Of a stretch of 64,000 nucleotides of DNA, positions 18,564 through 28,700 are shown one piece after another. Position 1 is the first letter of the stretch. Each line of letters starts with the position of its first letter. Source of the DNA: JAIOZK01 sp964468645 (lineage in GTDB: Bacteria > Bacteroidota > Bacteroidia > Bacteroidales > JAIOZK01); the NCBI GenBank assembly GCA_964468645.1, contig CAYXUU010000001.1:186001-250000 (forward strand). Reading direction: 5' to 3'. The translations under genes were made by a program, and so were the position numbers. The notes beneath the pieces are model-generated. The model did no database searches. It worked only from the letters and a program-made list of their open reading frames with translations, and had not been told where the DNA came from.

Positions 18564-19880
18564 TTAAAAGTTAATCGAAATTCCCGTTCTCAAACCTATG
18601 CTATAAGGCCTTTTAAAGGCCTTGTTTTCTTTGCGTTCATACGGAGATTTAAGATACTGCATAAATATTGGCTCAAGTTCAAAGTTGATTTTATCTGTTA
18701 TCCTGTATCTGAATTGTATTCCGGCGTAGTATTTCCAGCTTGTTGTTAGCCTGGTTGGAATTTGCTGTTCAATATTGATAATGCTGGCATCGCTCAGATA
18801 TGGTTGTGCTTCTGGCTCATCTTTGTAAAGCAACAGGGTAACAATACCTCCGGCTCTCACGGTGAACGAGATTCGGTTGTAGTCTATGAACCTGTATTTG
18901 AGTCCAAAGGGGATTTGTAGATACATATATTCTGTAGTGGTGGTTGTGATGGTATGATGTTCAATGGAGTCATAAACATTGACAGCAGATTTATTATAGA
19001 TGACACTATCATTTACCGGATCGTATGAAAAGGAGGTAATGTTATAGTAAAAGCCGACGCTATCAAAAGATTCATAATTTATATAATAATCGCTGTTATC
19101 CAGTTCATATGACAGCCCAAGTCCTGTTTCGATGGATAGATCGGAAATATCCCATGAAACATTCATATCCAGTGCACCGAAGAATTTTTCCGCCCTGGAA
19201 CGATAATAGGTGATCCCTGGAGTTAAATGAATCCCGAATGAGATGTTGGCTCTTTGTCCATAGTCATCTTTGATAATAATTGGTTTGAAGTCAATAGACC
19301 TGGGATAGGGTGCCTGATATTGTTTATTATATGGAATGCCCTTGATGGCCAGGAATTTTATTTTAAATAATTCGTATTCAATTCTTGCCCTGATGGCTTC
19401 CTCCCCGGGCTTGTTTGATTCAATCAGGAAAGTGTTGTTTTCCTGACTTATTATATCTGATATATTCTCTGAGATTTCAGGAATAATAGTTGGTTTTATA
19501 TCATCCTTGATTTCCTCTTTATTAATTGTTTGTATTTTTTCCTGTTGGGTAGATTTTATATTGTCAACCTGTATGTTCTCAGGGTTTTCATTTAATTTTA
19601 TTTGATTATTTTGTGTCTGAATATTTGTAGTCTCAATGCCGTTTTGATCTACATTGTTAAAAATGAAAACTGGGGATATGCCGATTGAAAGGAGCAACAA
19701 TATGGGGATCAATATTACAATATTTCTGGTTTTGGAGCTTCCGCCTTTCAGGTTGAGATATTTTTTTTCTATCCCTTTCCAGACCTTCCCTGAGGGCTCT
19801 ATCCGTTGACTTTCCAAGCCTTCCCTGAAAAAGTCATCCAGTGGATCACGGTTTTTTGGTATGTTCTTGTTAATCGGCAT
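18564..19880 (-). CDS. Envelope-spanning protein: anti-sigma-like cytoplasmic head, one TM helix, linker and outer-membrane beta-barrel
   Basis: A 438-residue protein without a signal peptide. Residues 1-52 are charged and cytoplasmic-looking, with a DPLDDFFREGLESQ stretch followed by PSGKVWKGIEKKYL. A single hydrophobic helix spans 53-74. Residues 75-190 form an Asn/Gln/Glu/Ile-rich low-complexity linker. From about 210 the chain alternates like an outer-membrane beta-barrel (ISFGIHLTPGITYY, LSIETGLGLSYEL) and ends in aromatic Phe (GLRTGISINF), the usual barrel C-terminus. A close paralogue sits at 22253. The gene lies 4 bp after an ECF sigma gene and 8 bp before a PKD surface protein gene, so an anti-sigma role for the head is the natural inference. 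I know of no characterised example. Confidence 0.75.
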   Translation of the reverse strand: MPINKNIPKNRDPLDDFFREGLESQRIEPSGKVWKGIEKKYLNLKGGSSKTRNIVILIPILLLLSIGISPVFIFNNVDQNGIETTNIQTQNNQIKLNENPENIQVDNIKSTQQEKIQTINKEEIKDDIKPTIIPEISENISDIISQENNTFLIESNKPGEEAIRARIEYELFKIKFLAIKGIPYNKQYQAPYPRSIDFKPIIIKDDYGQRANISFGIHLTPGITYYRSRAEKFFGALDMNVSWDISDLSIETGLGLSYELDNSDYYINYESFDSVGFYYNITSFSYDPVNDSVIYNKSAVNVYDSIEHHTITTTTTEYMYLQIPFGLKYRFIDYNRISFTVRAGGIVTLLLYKDEPEAQPYLSDASIINIEQQIPTRLTTSWKYYAGIQFRYRITDKINFELEPIFMQYLKSPYERKENKAFKRPYSIGLRTGISINF

Positions 19881-19884
19881 TGTA

Positions 19885-20448
19885 CTACAAGTCTTTATTT
19901 TGCAATTCGTTAATTTTCCTTTTCAGTGTTTTTCGGGCTTTAGAGAGCTGGGATTTAGAGGTGTTTTCAGAAATCTGTAGCATCTCAGCAATCTCCTTAT
20001 GTGTGTATCCTTCAATAGCGAAGAGATTAAAAACCAGCCGGTATCCATCAGGCAGTGCCTGAATCATCCCCATTAGTTTATCTTTTGTAATTGATCCGTT
20101 TAAACGATAGTTTTCCTCAGGGATGCTTTCAGTAAGATCGGATGTTTCTATTAGATCATCAATATCCTGTTGATTGTGATACCTGGAACTTGAATGGTAA
20201 TTATTAATTGCAGTATTTACAATAATTCTTCTTATCCACCCTTCAAAAGATCCCTGCATCCTGAACTGATCAATCTTCTGGAATATCTTAATGAACCCTT
20301 CCTGAAGCACATCTTCAGCTTCTGCCCGGTTTTTGCAATATCGTAAACAAATAGCCATCATTTTAGCTGCATACTTCCTGTATAGCATATTATGAGCCCT
20401 ACGTTTATCCGCAAGGCAACCTTCAATTATTTTCCGGTCAGAAATCAT
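19885..20448 (-). CDS. ECF-type RNA polymerase sigma factor
   Basis: A 187-residue sigma-70 family group 4 factor. Region 2 shows AEAEDVLQEGFIKIFQKI and GSFEGWIRRIIVNTAINNY. Region 4 shows LPDGYRLVFNLFAIEGYTH, then KEIAEMLQISENTSKSQLSKA as the helix-turn-helix. TTG lies one codon upstream, but I take the ATG at 20448. The gene is followed after 4 bp by a TM-linked beta-barrel gene, then by two PKD/T9SS genes. It is a close paralogue of the sigma factor at 23557. It probably directs transcription of surface genes and may be held by the barrel protein's cytoplasmic head. Confidence 0.92.
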   Translation of the reverse strand: MISDRKIIEGCLADKRRAHNMLYRKYAAKMMAICLRYCKNRAEAEDVLQEGFIKIFQKIDQFRMQGSFEGWIRRIIVNTAINNYHSSSRYHNQQDIDDLIETSDLTESIPEENYRLNGSITKDKLMGMIQALPDGYRLVFNLFAIEGYTHKEIAEMLQISENTSKSQLSKARKTLKRKINELQNKDL

Positions 20449-20623
20449 CAACTACAAAACTAATAGTTAGACAGTCATCAGGTATAATGGTTGCCTAACA
20501 ATATTGAATGATACTAAAATTAATAATAAGTTCTGAGTTTTGGGTTTTGAGTTCGGAGTTGTGCAAATACCAGAACAATCAAAAAATCGAACAATGAAGC
20601 AATGAAACCATGAAACAATTTAT

Positions 20624-20654
20624 ACGAAAAAAGGGAATGATCACCGATGGTGAT
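20624..20654 (-). terminator. Weak terminator-like hairpin after the 529-residue PKD protein gene
   Basis: On the minus strand a perfect 6-bp stem ATCACC/GGTGAT with a 3-nt loop overlaps the stop codon of the gene at 20654. A six-T run follows seven bases later. The gap before the T-run makes it an atypical terminator. Upstream of it, 20530-20620 is low-complexity (repeats of GAGTTTTGGG and AACAATGAAGCAATGAAAC type). Confidence 0.35.
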
Positions 20655-22243
20655 TATAACTTGATAAGTTTCTCAATAAAACTGAACCTGTCTTCGGTGA
20701 TGACCCTGAAGAAATAAATGCCTCGATCAAGACTACTGATATCAATAGGAATGCTGTGCAAACCAGCTGGCGAAGAGAATTGATTTTCAATTACCTTATG
20801 ACCCACCTGGTCGTATACTTCAATAAGATAGGTGGTTGGTCGTTTAACGTTGATGTCAATATAAGCAATATCCTGGCCGGGGTTAGGATAGACACTGTTT
20901 GCAATCTCAAGACATCCTGAGGAATTTTCTTCGATCGAATAAGTAACCTCGTCATAATTGATCTTAATGAGTATATCGGTAATGTCAGGATTTTCTTCAC
21001 TGAGTGTAACTGAAAAGGCTTCGACTTTTGCACCAGGTACTTCAGCATATATTTCATAGGTGCCAAAAGAAAGTTGGCTAAAAAAGAAGTCTCCGAAGTA
21101 ATTCGAATAAGTACAGGCACATACCTGTTCATTTTCATCGAAAATGAAAATCTCGATATTGGTTGCGGGGTTGAGAATAGCGCCTGCGGTATCAACATAA
21201 AAAGTTCCACCACTGAGATTTCCATCCCCCTGTGTGGCTGCTGATAGTGCTTTCAAACGAATATCATATTCCCAACCTGTCGTTTCGAGATGTATTACAG
21301 AGGCGTCTTCCCAGAAAATCTTATTGCCAAAATATGATGGAATATAATTCCCGAAGCTTTGTGAGCCAGGTTGGGGAGACGCTTTAACAATATAATCCCC
21401 GTGAAGTACCTGGTAGAAATAATAGAATCCAAGGGTGTCGATAATCGCTGTATCAACAGGGATCAATCCTATTCCGTCATATTTGAACAGGTAGGCATAG
21501 GCCAGGTCAATAGGGAATAAACCGGCGAAAACATGGCCTCCGAAACTCGAATAATCATTATTACCAACATTAAGCTGTTTGGTAATCGAGTCGGTGCATC
21601 CGATATTAGGAAGCAATGAATTCGATATTACCAGTGTAACATCATATAATCCTTCATTGATATAAACATGATCGGGGTGTTGCACCCAGGCATGAGCCCC
21701 ATCACCGAATTTCCATTTCCAGGATACTACTTCAGATTCCGACTTATCATAAAACTGGTAAATAAAATGCTCTTCTGTAGCATCAATTAGTTCGGCTTCA
21801 AAGTCAGGAATACATTCTCCATAAACTTTCTTACAGATATCGAAATTGACAGTATAGTGACTTGGTTCCAGTTCACTAACATTGATCGAAAAGCTGGAAT
21901 CATGCCTGTTGTCGTCACAATCAATAACATAAATGATAAGATGAATTTCTGTAACATTTGTTTCAACAGTAAAGGTATAAATACCCTGTTCACTGGTAAA
22001 AGCCTCCAGGTCGATATAGATAAGAGGATGGCTGTTTGAAGTATCAGATTCAAGAAAGATCTGCTTATGAGGGAAGGGCATACCTGTAAAACTATCGGTG
22101 ATGGTACCGGTAATATATACAGGTTTCAGCTGCGCCATTGTTGTAAATGATATTATCAGGAGCAGCAGGGCCAGGGACATAAACCTGACAGTTTTTGTCA
22201 GCTTATCCGCATTTACCTTGTTTAAATGTAACGCTCTGTTCAT
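20654..22243 (-). CDS. T9SS surface protein with one PKD repeat
   Basis: A 529-residue protein, the shortest of the three PKD paralogues. The signal peptide has a long n-region and ends TMAQ. Then follow the shared carboxypeptidase-like domain (VYITGTITDSFTGMPFPHKQIF), one PKD repeat (WKFGDGAHAWVQHPDHVY), a middle domain FGGHVFAGLFPIDLAYAYLF matching that of the 676-residue paralogue, a second beta-sandwich (GNLSGGTFYVDTAG) and a T9SS domain (VYPNPGQDIAYIDI ... SFIEKLIKL). It starts 9 bp after the barrel gene at 22253, forming a complete sigma, barrel and PKD unit. Surface-exposed; the ligand is unknown. Confidence 0.85.
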   Translation of the reverse strand: MNRALHLNKVNADKLTKTVRFMSLALLLLIISFTTMAQLKPVYITGTITDSFTGMPFPHKQIFLESDTSNSHPLIYIDLEAFTSEQGIYTFTVETNVTEIHLIIYVIDCDDNRHDSSFSINVSELEPSHYTVNFDICKKVYGECIPDFEAELIDATEEHFIYQFYDKSESEVVSWKWKFGDGAHAWVQHPDHVYINEGLYDVTLVISNSLLPNIGCTDSITKQLNVGNNDYSSFGGHVFAGLFPIDLAYAYLFKYDGIGLIPVDTAIIDTLGFYYFYQVLHGDYIVKASPQPGSQSFGNYIPSYFGNKIFWEDASVIHLETTGWEYDIRLKALSAATQGDGNLSGGTFYVDTAGAILNPATNIEIFIFDENEQVCACTYSNYFGDFFFSQLSFGTYEIYAEVPGAKVEAFSVTLSEENPDITDILIKINYDEVTYSIEENSSGCLEIANSVYPNPGQDIAYIDINVKRPTTYLIEVYDQVGHKVIENQFSSPAGLHSIPIDISSLDRGIYFFRVITEDRFSFIEKLIKL

Positions 22244-22252
22244 AACCCCTGA

Positions 22253-23554
22253 TTATAATTTAAATAATAATCCAATCCTTAAACCAAAGGTAAAAGGATG
22301 TTTATTTGTTATAATTTTCCCTTCATAGGGAGAATTAAGATAATAGCGCAATGTTGGTTCTAATGCAATTTCCAGTCTTTTATTTAACTGGTATGACATA
22401 CCAAAGCTGGTAACAATCTGCCAGTTGGTTTTAATACGTGTTTCACCTTCAATGTTAAGAATGCGCATATCCTCCGGTAAAACAAGTTCGGGAATATGCT
22501 CATACATCATAATGGACAAACAGGGGCCCGCTTTAACATTAAATGAGAGATGTCGGCCCCTGAATTCATAACCAAAAAGAACCGGGATCTGAAGATAGGC
22601 ATATGAATTCTTGGTTTTGTAAAGTGAAAGATGGTTTAATGTGTCAAATACCTCAACAGTTTTAGTATGATACGTGGGTATGATACCCTGTTCAGTCGAA
22701 TCAAAAGTAACATCATAAACATCCTGGTATGTACCAAGTAATTCGTTATATTCAATATTATAAGGCCCTTCATCCATTGCAAGGGAAATTCCAAGACCGG
22801 ATTGTATAAAGAACTTTGACATATGATAACTTACATCCAGGCTTACATTGATATTCCTGCCATTGGGTATTACTTCGGATTGGTTAAAAACTACTTCGGG
22901 ATTAATAAATGCTCCGACTTTGAAAAATGATTTGTAATCAGGTTGCGGGTTATAGAATTCATCACCGGTATATTTATTAAATGTTCCTGAGAAGATTTTA
23001 CGTTCCGGTTTATATTCATTAGCGTTGGTTTGTAAATCGCCTGTTTTAATTGAAGAGAGGGTAATTAATAATTCAGGATTCCGTATTTCAGGAGATTCTT
23101 CTGTGTTTGAAATTCCGATATAATCGGGTTTATTGGTATTATCAGGTCTAATAATAGGCTCAGTTATTTTTTCAATAGATTCAATGGTTGTTTGTTGAAT
23201 CTTATCAGGAATTTGAACTTCATGAATATCGGTTTCAATACCCTCTTCAGGTGTAATCAATTCGGTGATAAGGTTATTATTAATATCCTGATCGGGTGAT
23301 GGTAGCGGAATGTTGTTCGAGGCCCGGGTTTCAGGATCGTTTGAAAATGGATTCAGGAGTAATAAAATAAAAGTACTCACGGCAATTACTGCTACACCCG
23401 TAAGCAGTATTGTTTTTCCGATACCCGCTCCACCACCGGTACCCGGATGCAATTTGCTGAATATCTTTTGCCAGATATGCTCCGGGGGATCGGGTTCAAA
23501 ATCCTCAAACCTTTTCCTGAATAACTCGTCGATATTATTATAAATATTTTCCAC
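22253..23554 (-). CDS. Envelope-spanning protein: anti-sigma-like head, TM helix, linker and outer-membrane beta-barrel (paralogue)
   Basis: A 433-residue protein of the same design as the one at 18564. The head (1-46) contains NNIDELFRKRFEDFEPDPP followed by EHIWQKIFSKLHPG. A TM helix (about 47-67) and a long polar linker follow, then a beta-barrel from about residue 205 (FKVGAFINPEVVF, FIQSGLGISLAM) ending FTFGLRIGLLFKL. The Phe-Arg-x3-Glu / Pro-x-x-x-x-Trp-x-x-Ile pattern is shared by both heads, while linkers and loops differ, as expected of an interaction domain under constraint. GTG at 23554 lies 2 bp after the ECF sigma stop and the gene ends 9 bp before the PKD gene. Confidence 0.75.
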   Translation of the reverse strand: MENIYNNIDELFRKRFEDFEPDPPEHIWQKIFSKLHPGTGGGAGIGKTILLTGVAVIAVSTFILLLLNPFSNDPETRASNNIPLPSPDQDINNNLITELITPEEGIETDIHEVQIPDKIQQTTIESIEKITEPIIRPDNTNKPDYIGISNTEESPEIRNPELLITLSSIKTGDLQTNANEYKPERKIFSGTFNKYTGDEFYNPQPDYKSFFKVGAFINPEVVFNQSEVIPNGRNINVSLDVSYHMSKFFIQSGLGISLAMDEGPYNIEYNELLGTYQDVYDVTFDSTEQGIIPTYHTKTVEVFDTLNHLSLYKTKNSYAYLQIPVLFGYEFRGRHLSFNVKAGPCLSIMMYEHIPELVLPEDMRILNIEGETRIKTNWQIVTSFGMSYQLNKRLEIALEPTLRYYLNSPYEGKIITNKHPFTFGLRIGLLFKL

Positions 23555-23556
23555 GG

Positions 23557-24090
23557 TTATTTTGTTAAATTGTTTAACTTTTTCTGCAACGCCTGCTTAG
23601 CCCTCGAAAGCTGTGATTTCGACGTATTTTCAGAAATATCCAGCATTTCACCAATTTCTTTATGTGTATAACCTTCTATTACATTAAGGTTAAAAACTAT
23701 CCGGTAACCGTCAGGAAGTTCTCTGATAATATTTAAGAGCTCCTCAATGCTTAATTTATCGATTGCTGAGAGCTCATTGGTATTGGCAATTTCAACCTCC
23801 TGAATATTAATGTCAAGATTGTTTTTCAGGTTTTTTCTGTAGAAGTTAATGGCAGTATTAACGAAAGTTTTTCTTAACCAGCCTTCAAAGGACCCTTCAT
23901 TACGGTAATCTTTTAAGCAGGTATAGATCTTAATAAAACCTTCCTGGAGAATATCTTCAGCTTCTGTTTGGTTTTTGGCAAACCGCAAACATACCCCGAA
24001 CATTTTTGGCGAGAAGTGCTTATAAAGCTGCTCCTGCGCCTTAGGGTCATTCTTAAGACACCGTTCTATGAAGTCCCTGTCAGTTAACAT
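23557..24090 (-). CDS. ECF-type RNA polymerase sigma factor (paralogue)
   Basis: A 177-residue group 4 sigma factor. A longer frame opens at TTG 24162, but the ATG at 24090 (MLTDRDFIERCL) matches the paralogue's N-terminus, so I use it. Region 2 has TEAEDILQEGFIKIYTCL and GSFEGWLRKTFVNTAINFY; region 4 has LPDGYRIVFNLNVIEGYTH and ISENTSKSQLSRA. The region-4 helix-turn-helix is nearly identical to that of the sigma at 19885, so both may read similar promoters and cross-talk. It is the first gene of the second sigma/barrel/PKD unit and is divergent from the GNAT gene at 24414. Confidence 0.92.
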   Translation of the reverse strand: MLTDRDFIERCLKNDPKAQEQLYKHFSPKMFGVCLRFAKNQTEAEDILQEGFIKIYTCLKDYRNEGSFEGWLRKTFVNTAINFYRKNLKNNLDINIQEVEIANTNELSAIDKLSIEELLNIIRELPDGYRIVFNLNVIEGYTHKEIGEMLDISENTSKSQLSRAKQALQKKLNNLTK

Positions 24091-24328
24091 TAACGTTGAC
24101 CGCAATAGCTGTTCCGGAAACAAAATCCCCGATGTAACCGGCTTACAGGCTAAGTAATACAATTATTAACCAGTAAAGTTACAAAAAAATCCTTCCGATT
24201 TTAAGTCATGGTGATTTTTTAACAAATAATTAATCGTGGGCAACAATGCCAATCCTGATAATCAACAACACTATGACAAAGATCTTTGCTTTAAATCATT
24301 AATAAGACAAAAGCGGTGCTTAAATAGT

Positions 24329-24354
24329 TGCATCAATAATTATTTTTTGATGCA
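24329..24354. promoter_or_regulatory. Perfect inverted repeat in the divergent sigma/GNAT intergenic region
   Basis: TGCATCAA (24329-24336) and TTGATGCA (24347-24354) form perfect 8-bp arms separated by 10 AT-rich bases, in the 323-bp gap between the ECF sigma gene and the GNAT gene. Arm length and spacing would suit a dimeric DNA-binding protein. TATATTTG at 24389-24396 fits a -7 box for the GNAT gene but lacks a -33 partner. No other feature is seen in this gap. Confidence 0.35.
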
Positions 24355-24413
24355 TATAATATGAAATTCAGGTTTGTTTGAAAAAAATTATATTTGATGT
24401 TTGGTTATTGATT

Positions 24414-25544
24414 ATGGCAGTTTCGGTAAAAGAGGTTTCATCCCGTTCTGATCTTAAGCAATTTATTCATTTGCCTTCGAAAATTTATCGTAAAAATCCA
24501 AAGTGGCTACCGCCTGTTTACATTGATGAATGGAATTATTTCAATCCCGCAAAGAATAAGGCACACGAATATAGTGATACAATATTATTTCTTGCCTGCA
24601 AGGAAGGAAAACCAATGGGTCGGATTATGGGAATCATTAACAGAAAATACAACGAAATCAAGAATGAGAAAAAGGCAAGATTCGAGTTTCTTTCCTGTTT
24701 TAATGACTTTGAAGTTTTTCAGGCACTTGTACTAAAAATTGAAGAATGGGCTGTTGCAAAAGGAATGGAAAGTATAATTGGCCCTTTTGGTTTTTCTGAT
24801 AAAAACCCTCAAGGATTCCTGATAGAGGGTTTCGAACATCATGCAATAGTTATAGCTAACTACAACCAGCCTTATATGAACGAATTTGCTGAGCGATGCG
24901 GCTATAAAAAAATGGTTGACCTTCTTTCGTATCTTATCAAGGTACCTGGTAAGTTACCTGAGTTCTACGAAAGGATTAATCAAAGGGTATTAAGGAATAA
25001 TGATCTTGAACTGGTTGAATTTAAATACAGGAAAGAGATCCTACCATATGTACAACCTGTATTTGAAGTTGTTAATGAAACATTTACCCAGATCTACGGT
25101 TTTAATCCGGTAACACAGAAAGAAGCAGGTGATTTTGCAAAGCAATATCTACCGGTTCTTCATCCGGAGTTTATTAAACTGGTTAAAGTAAAAGGAGAGG
25201 TTATTGCTTTTATTCTTGGTATTCCCGATTTCAGCAGTGGTATAAAAAAAGCCAAAGGTTATCTTTATCCACTGGGAGTGTTTCATATCCTGAAATCCGC
25301 AAAAAAATCCAGGCGTCTTGTTCTGCTGCTTGGAGGGATTAAACCAAAATATCGTGGTATAGGAATAGATGTTTTAATGGGATATAATATCCTGAAATCA
25401 GCGGCCAAACTAGGTTACACTGAGATAGATACACACCTCGTTCTTGAAACCAATATTAAATACAGGGCAGAGGTTGAAAAGATGAATGGACGGATTTATA
25501 AGAGATTCAGGATTTATGAAAAAGCACTTACCCTGAACCGCTAA
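24414..25544 (+). CDS. GNAT-fold conserved protein (putative N-acetyltransferase)
   Basis: 376 residues. TTG at 24378 would add 12 residues, but ATG at 24414 (MAVSVKEVSSRSDLKQFIHL) fits the family. The N-terminal pattern of a Leu/Ile-rich strand, YRKNPKWLPPVYIDE, a PAKNKAHEYSDTILFLA stretch and GRIMGIIN is typical of a large uncharacterised Bacteroidota group annotated as GNAT N-acetyltransferases. A second acetyltransferase-like core may be near residues 245-340 (VIAFILGIPD, GIKPKYRGIGIDVLM). No catalytic assignment is possible. It is monocistronic between the sigma operon and the efflux operon. Confidence 0.7.
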   Translation: MAVSVKEVSSRSDLKQFIHLPSKIYRKNPKWLPPVYIDEWNYFNPAKNKAHEYSDTILFLACKEGKPMGRIMGIINRKYNEIKNEKKARFEFLSCFNDFEVFQALVLKIEEWAVAKGMESIIGPFGFSDKNPQGFLIEGFEHHAIVIANYNQPYMNEFAERCGYKKMVDLLSYLIKVPGKLPEFYERINQRVLRNNDLELVEFKYRKEILPYVQPVFEVVNETFTQIYGFNPVTQKEAGDFAKQYLPVLHPEFIKLVKVKGEVIAFILGIPDFSSGIKKAKGYLYPLGVFHILKSAKKSRRLVLLLGGIKPKYRGIGIDVLMGYNILKSAAKLGYTEIDTHLVLETNIKYRAEVEKMNGRIYKRFRIYEKALTLNR

Positions 25545-25631
25545 GCAATTGAATGCATTAAACGGTTAGGGTGATCTGTGGATAAAGCGCCAAGCGGATG
25601 GAGTGATCTCAATGCCAATTTCTTCACTATC

Positions 25632-25736
25632 TCCTGTTGTCGCCACTTTTGTCAAAAATTATATTTATAGCTCTGAATCACCTATATATAGGGTGCTTTG
25701 TATTTGACTCAGGTGACCCATTTGGCGAAAACAGGA
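25632..25736. repeat. Intergenic imperfect inverted repeat
   Basis: Arms TCCTGTTGTCGCCA (25632-25645) and TGGCGAAAACAGGA (25723-25736) match at 13 of 14 positions. A near-palindrome CACCTATATATAGGGTG lies between them. It sits between the convergent GNAT and RND permease genes and may act as a shared 3'-end structure or be a degenerate repeat. Confidence 0.45.
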
Positions 25737-25770
25737 AAGCGCTTAGCCATTGCTATTACAGTTGAACAGA

Positions 25771-28700
25771 TTAATCAGAATTTTTCCCTCGTCTTAACCA
25801 GGTAACAATTTTTATCTTCTGCATGTAAAGAACCTGATACATTGAAGGAACCACAATCAGGGTTAACAGGGTGGCAAAACCCAACCCAAATATTACTGTC
25901 CACGACATTGGCCCCCAGAAGATTACATTATCCCCACCCCAGTAAATCTGAGGATCGAAATTATTTAACAGGGTATTAAAATTAATATTAAAGCCCACAG
26001 CCAGTGGCATTAACCCAAGTATGGTTGTGACGGCTGTCAATAATACGGGACGCAACCTCGTTTTTCCGGCAACAATGATACACTCCATGGATTCTTTTTT
26101 GGGCAACAGATCACCGTTTTCAAGACCCAATTCTCTCCTTTTCCGGCGTTTAAGAAGGTCTATATAGTCTATTAATACGATAGCGTTGTTGACAACTACC
26201 CCTGCCAGTGATACTATTCCAATTCCGGTCATGATAACCACAAAATCCATTTTAAATGTTGCCAGTCCTCCAAATACCCCAATGGTACTGAAAATTACAC
26301 TGGCAATTATAATCAATGGTTTGACACCTGAGTTGAATTGGGTTACAAGAATGACCATAATCAATGAAAGCGCGATGAGCAAAGCCCTGGTTAGAAATGC
26401 CATTGATTCTTCCTGTTCCTGTTGTTCTCCGGTGAACTTAAACCGATATCCTTCCGGAAATTCAAACCCCTCCAGGAGTGGTTTTATCCGTGCATTTATC
26501 TCGGTGGCATTATAACCTTCAATAACATGTGAATATATGGTGATGGTCCTGTTTAAGTCTTTTCGTTCCACTGAACCATAAGTGGTGCCATACGCTATAT
26601 CAGCTACTGCTGAAATAGGTACCTGGACGATCTTCCCGGTGGTGGCACTTCTGAATGTTATTTTCAGGTTCATTAGGGAAGGGATGTCATATCTGTATTC
26701 ATCTTTTAACCTTAACTGAATAGGATATTCATGTTCACCAACCTTAAAGTCAGATACTTCTTTACCAAAGAGCGCTGTTCTGAGTGTCATGGCTATCTGC
26801 CCTGTTGATAGCCCGAAACGCCTGGCCCTGTTTCGGTCAATATGAACGATAACCTCAGGATTGCCAACATCAAGATCGATCTGAAGTCCTTCAATTCCGG
26901 GGATATTCTGATTTTCAATAAGAAGCTGAATCGAGTCTGTCAGGTAAATCAAATTATCAAAGTCTTTACCGGAAATTTCAATATTGATTGGTCTTCCTGC
27001 CGGCGGTCCTTCGCTTTGCTTTACGACAGTAATTTCAGTGCCCGGGATTTTATTAACCAGGGATTCGCTGAATATAGTCAAATAATCATAAGTGTTTACC
27101 CCACCACGAAGTTCAAAATCAACAAAGCTAACAGTAATAAGCCCGCGATTAGGCCCTCCGCTCTTACCTGAAAATCCTTCATCTTCTCCCACAGCCCCTT
27201 TACCTACAATGGTTTGCACTGATTTTACAATATCCATATTGGGTTCAAGTAATTTAAAAACAGTGTCTTCTATTACCTTGATTACTGAATCTGTATATTC
27301 AATATCAATACCCTGGGGTAATTCGGTAAGTATGTTGATGTATTCGGGATCGGTTGACGGAAAGAAAACCATTTTAGGATTACTTGAAAAATAAAAACCA
27401 CTTGTGAGTATTAGCATTAATATAGTAATAGCAATAATTAAAGCAGGATTTCTCTTCTTCAGTGCAAATCTCAGGACCTGGGTATAGAGATTTTCGAGTT
27501 TTGGGAGAAAAACATCCTGAAACCATTTAGCAGCAGCGCTCAGGAAAAAGATATTCAGAAGACCGATCAGCCCAAAGATAATTAACAGGCTACCAAGAAT
27601 ATTAATCCCGGCAACAATAAATACGACTGCAAGAATGATCATGATTGAGGCTATGATCAGTGAACGTTTTCTGTTGGGTTTTTTATCCAGGGCTTCCTTG
27701 GTAATAAAAGTTGATGATAGCACCGGGATAATAACCAGGGCAACAAATAAGGAAGATGTTAATACAATGATCAATGTTATTGGGAGGTATTTCATAAACT
27801 CACCCATAAGTCCCTCCCAGAATACCAATGGAAAGAAGGCTGCCAGGGTTGTGGCTGTAGAAGCAATGATAGGCACAGCTATTTCCCCGACTGCTCTTTT
27901 CGCAGCTTCCCACTTTGGGAATCCCTTGTCGATGAAACGGTAAATATTCTCAACAACCACAATGGCATTATCAACCAACATTCCCAGTGCAAGGATCAGG
28001 GAAAAGAGTACGATCATGTTTATTTGAAAGTCGGCCAGGCCCATAACCAGGAAAGAAATAAATATGGATGTCGGAATTGCAGCACCAACAAATAGAGCAT
28101 TACGGGTACCCAGAAACAGGTACAATACAAGTACTACAAAGATGACCCCCATAAAAATGCTGTTCTCAAGGTTAGCCAGTTGTTTCCTGACCATGTCGGA
28201 CTGATCAAAAGTTATGGTGATCTCCAGATCATCAGGGATAGCATTGGATTCCTCAGCTGCCTCCAGAATTTCAAATATCTTGTCGGTAGCTGTTAACAGG
28301 TTCTGGCCTCCTTTTTTAATGACCTGTAATGTTACCACGGGGTTGTGGTTCAGACGGGCATAGCTGTCGGTTTCTTCGAAACCATATATAACATCTGCTA
28401 CATCTTTCAACAATACAATATTACCATCTTCATGTTTTACAATGATTTCCTTAATTTCATCAACATCACTGAATTCCCCGACGGTTCTGATATTTCGCCG
28501 GCTGCTGCCAAGTTTAATCTCTCCACCTGATATTGAAACATTCTCAGCCGCTATGGCCATCTCGATATCATCAAAATTCAATTCAAAAGTTTCCAGTTTA
28601 TGAGGATCAACATTGATCTTTACCTCTCTTTCATTCAATCCTGTTATTTCAACCTTTGAAACTTCATAAATGGTTTCCATCTCATCTTCAAGAAACTCGG

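Noticed and set aside
24091..24162. 24-residue N-terminal extension of the second sigma factor from TTG 24162
   Set aside because: The paralogue has no such extension and the ATG at 24090 gives the matching N-terminus.
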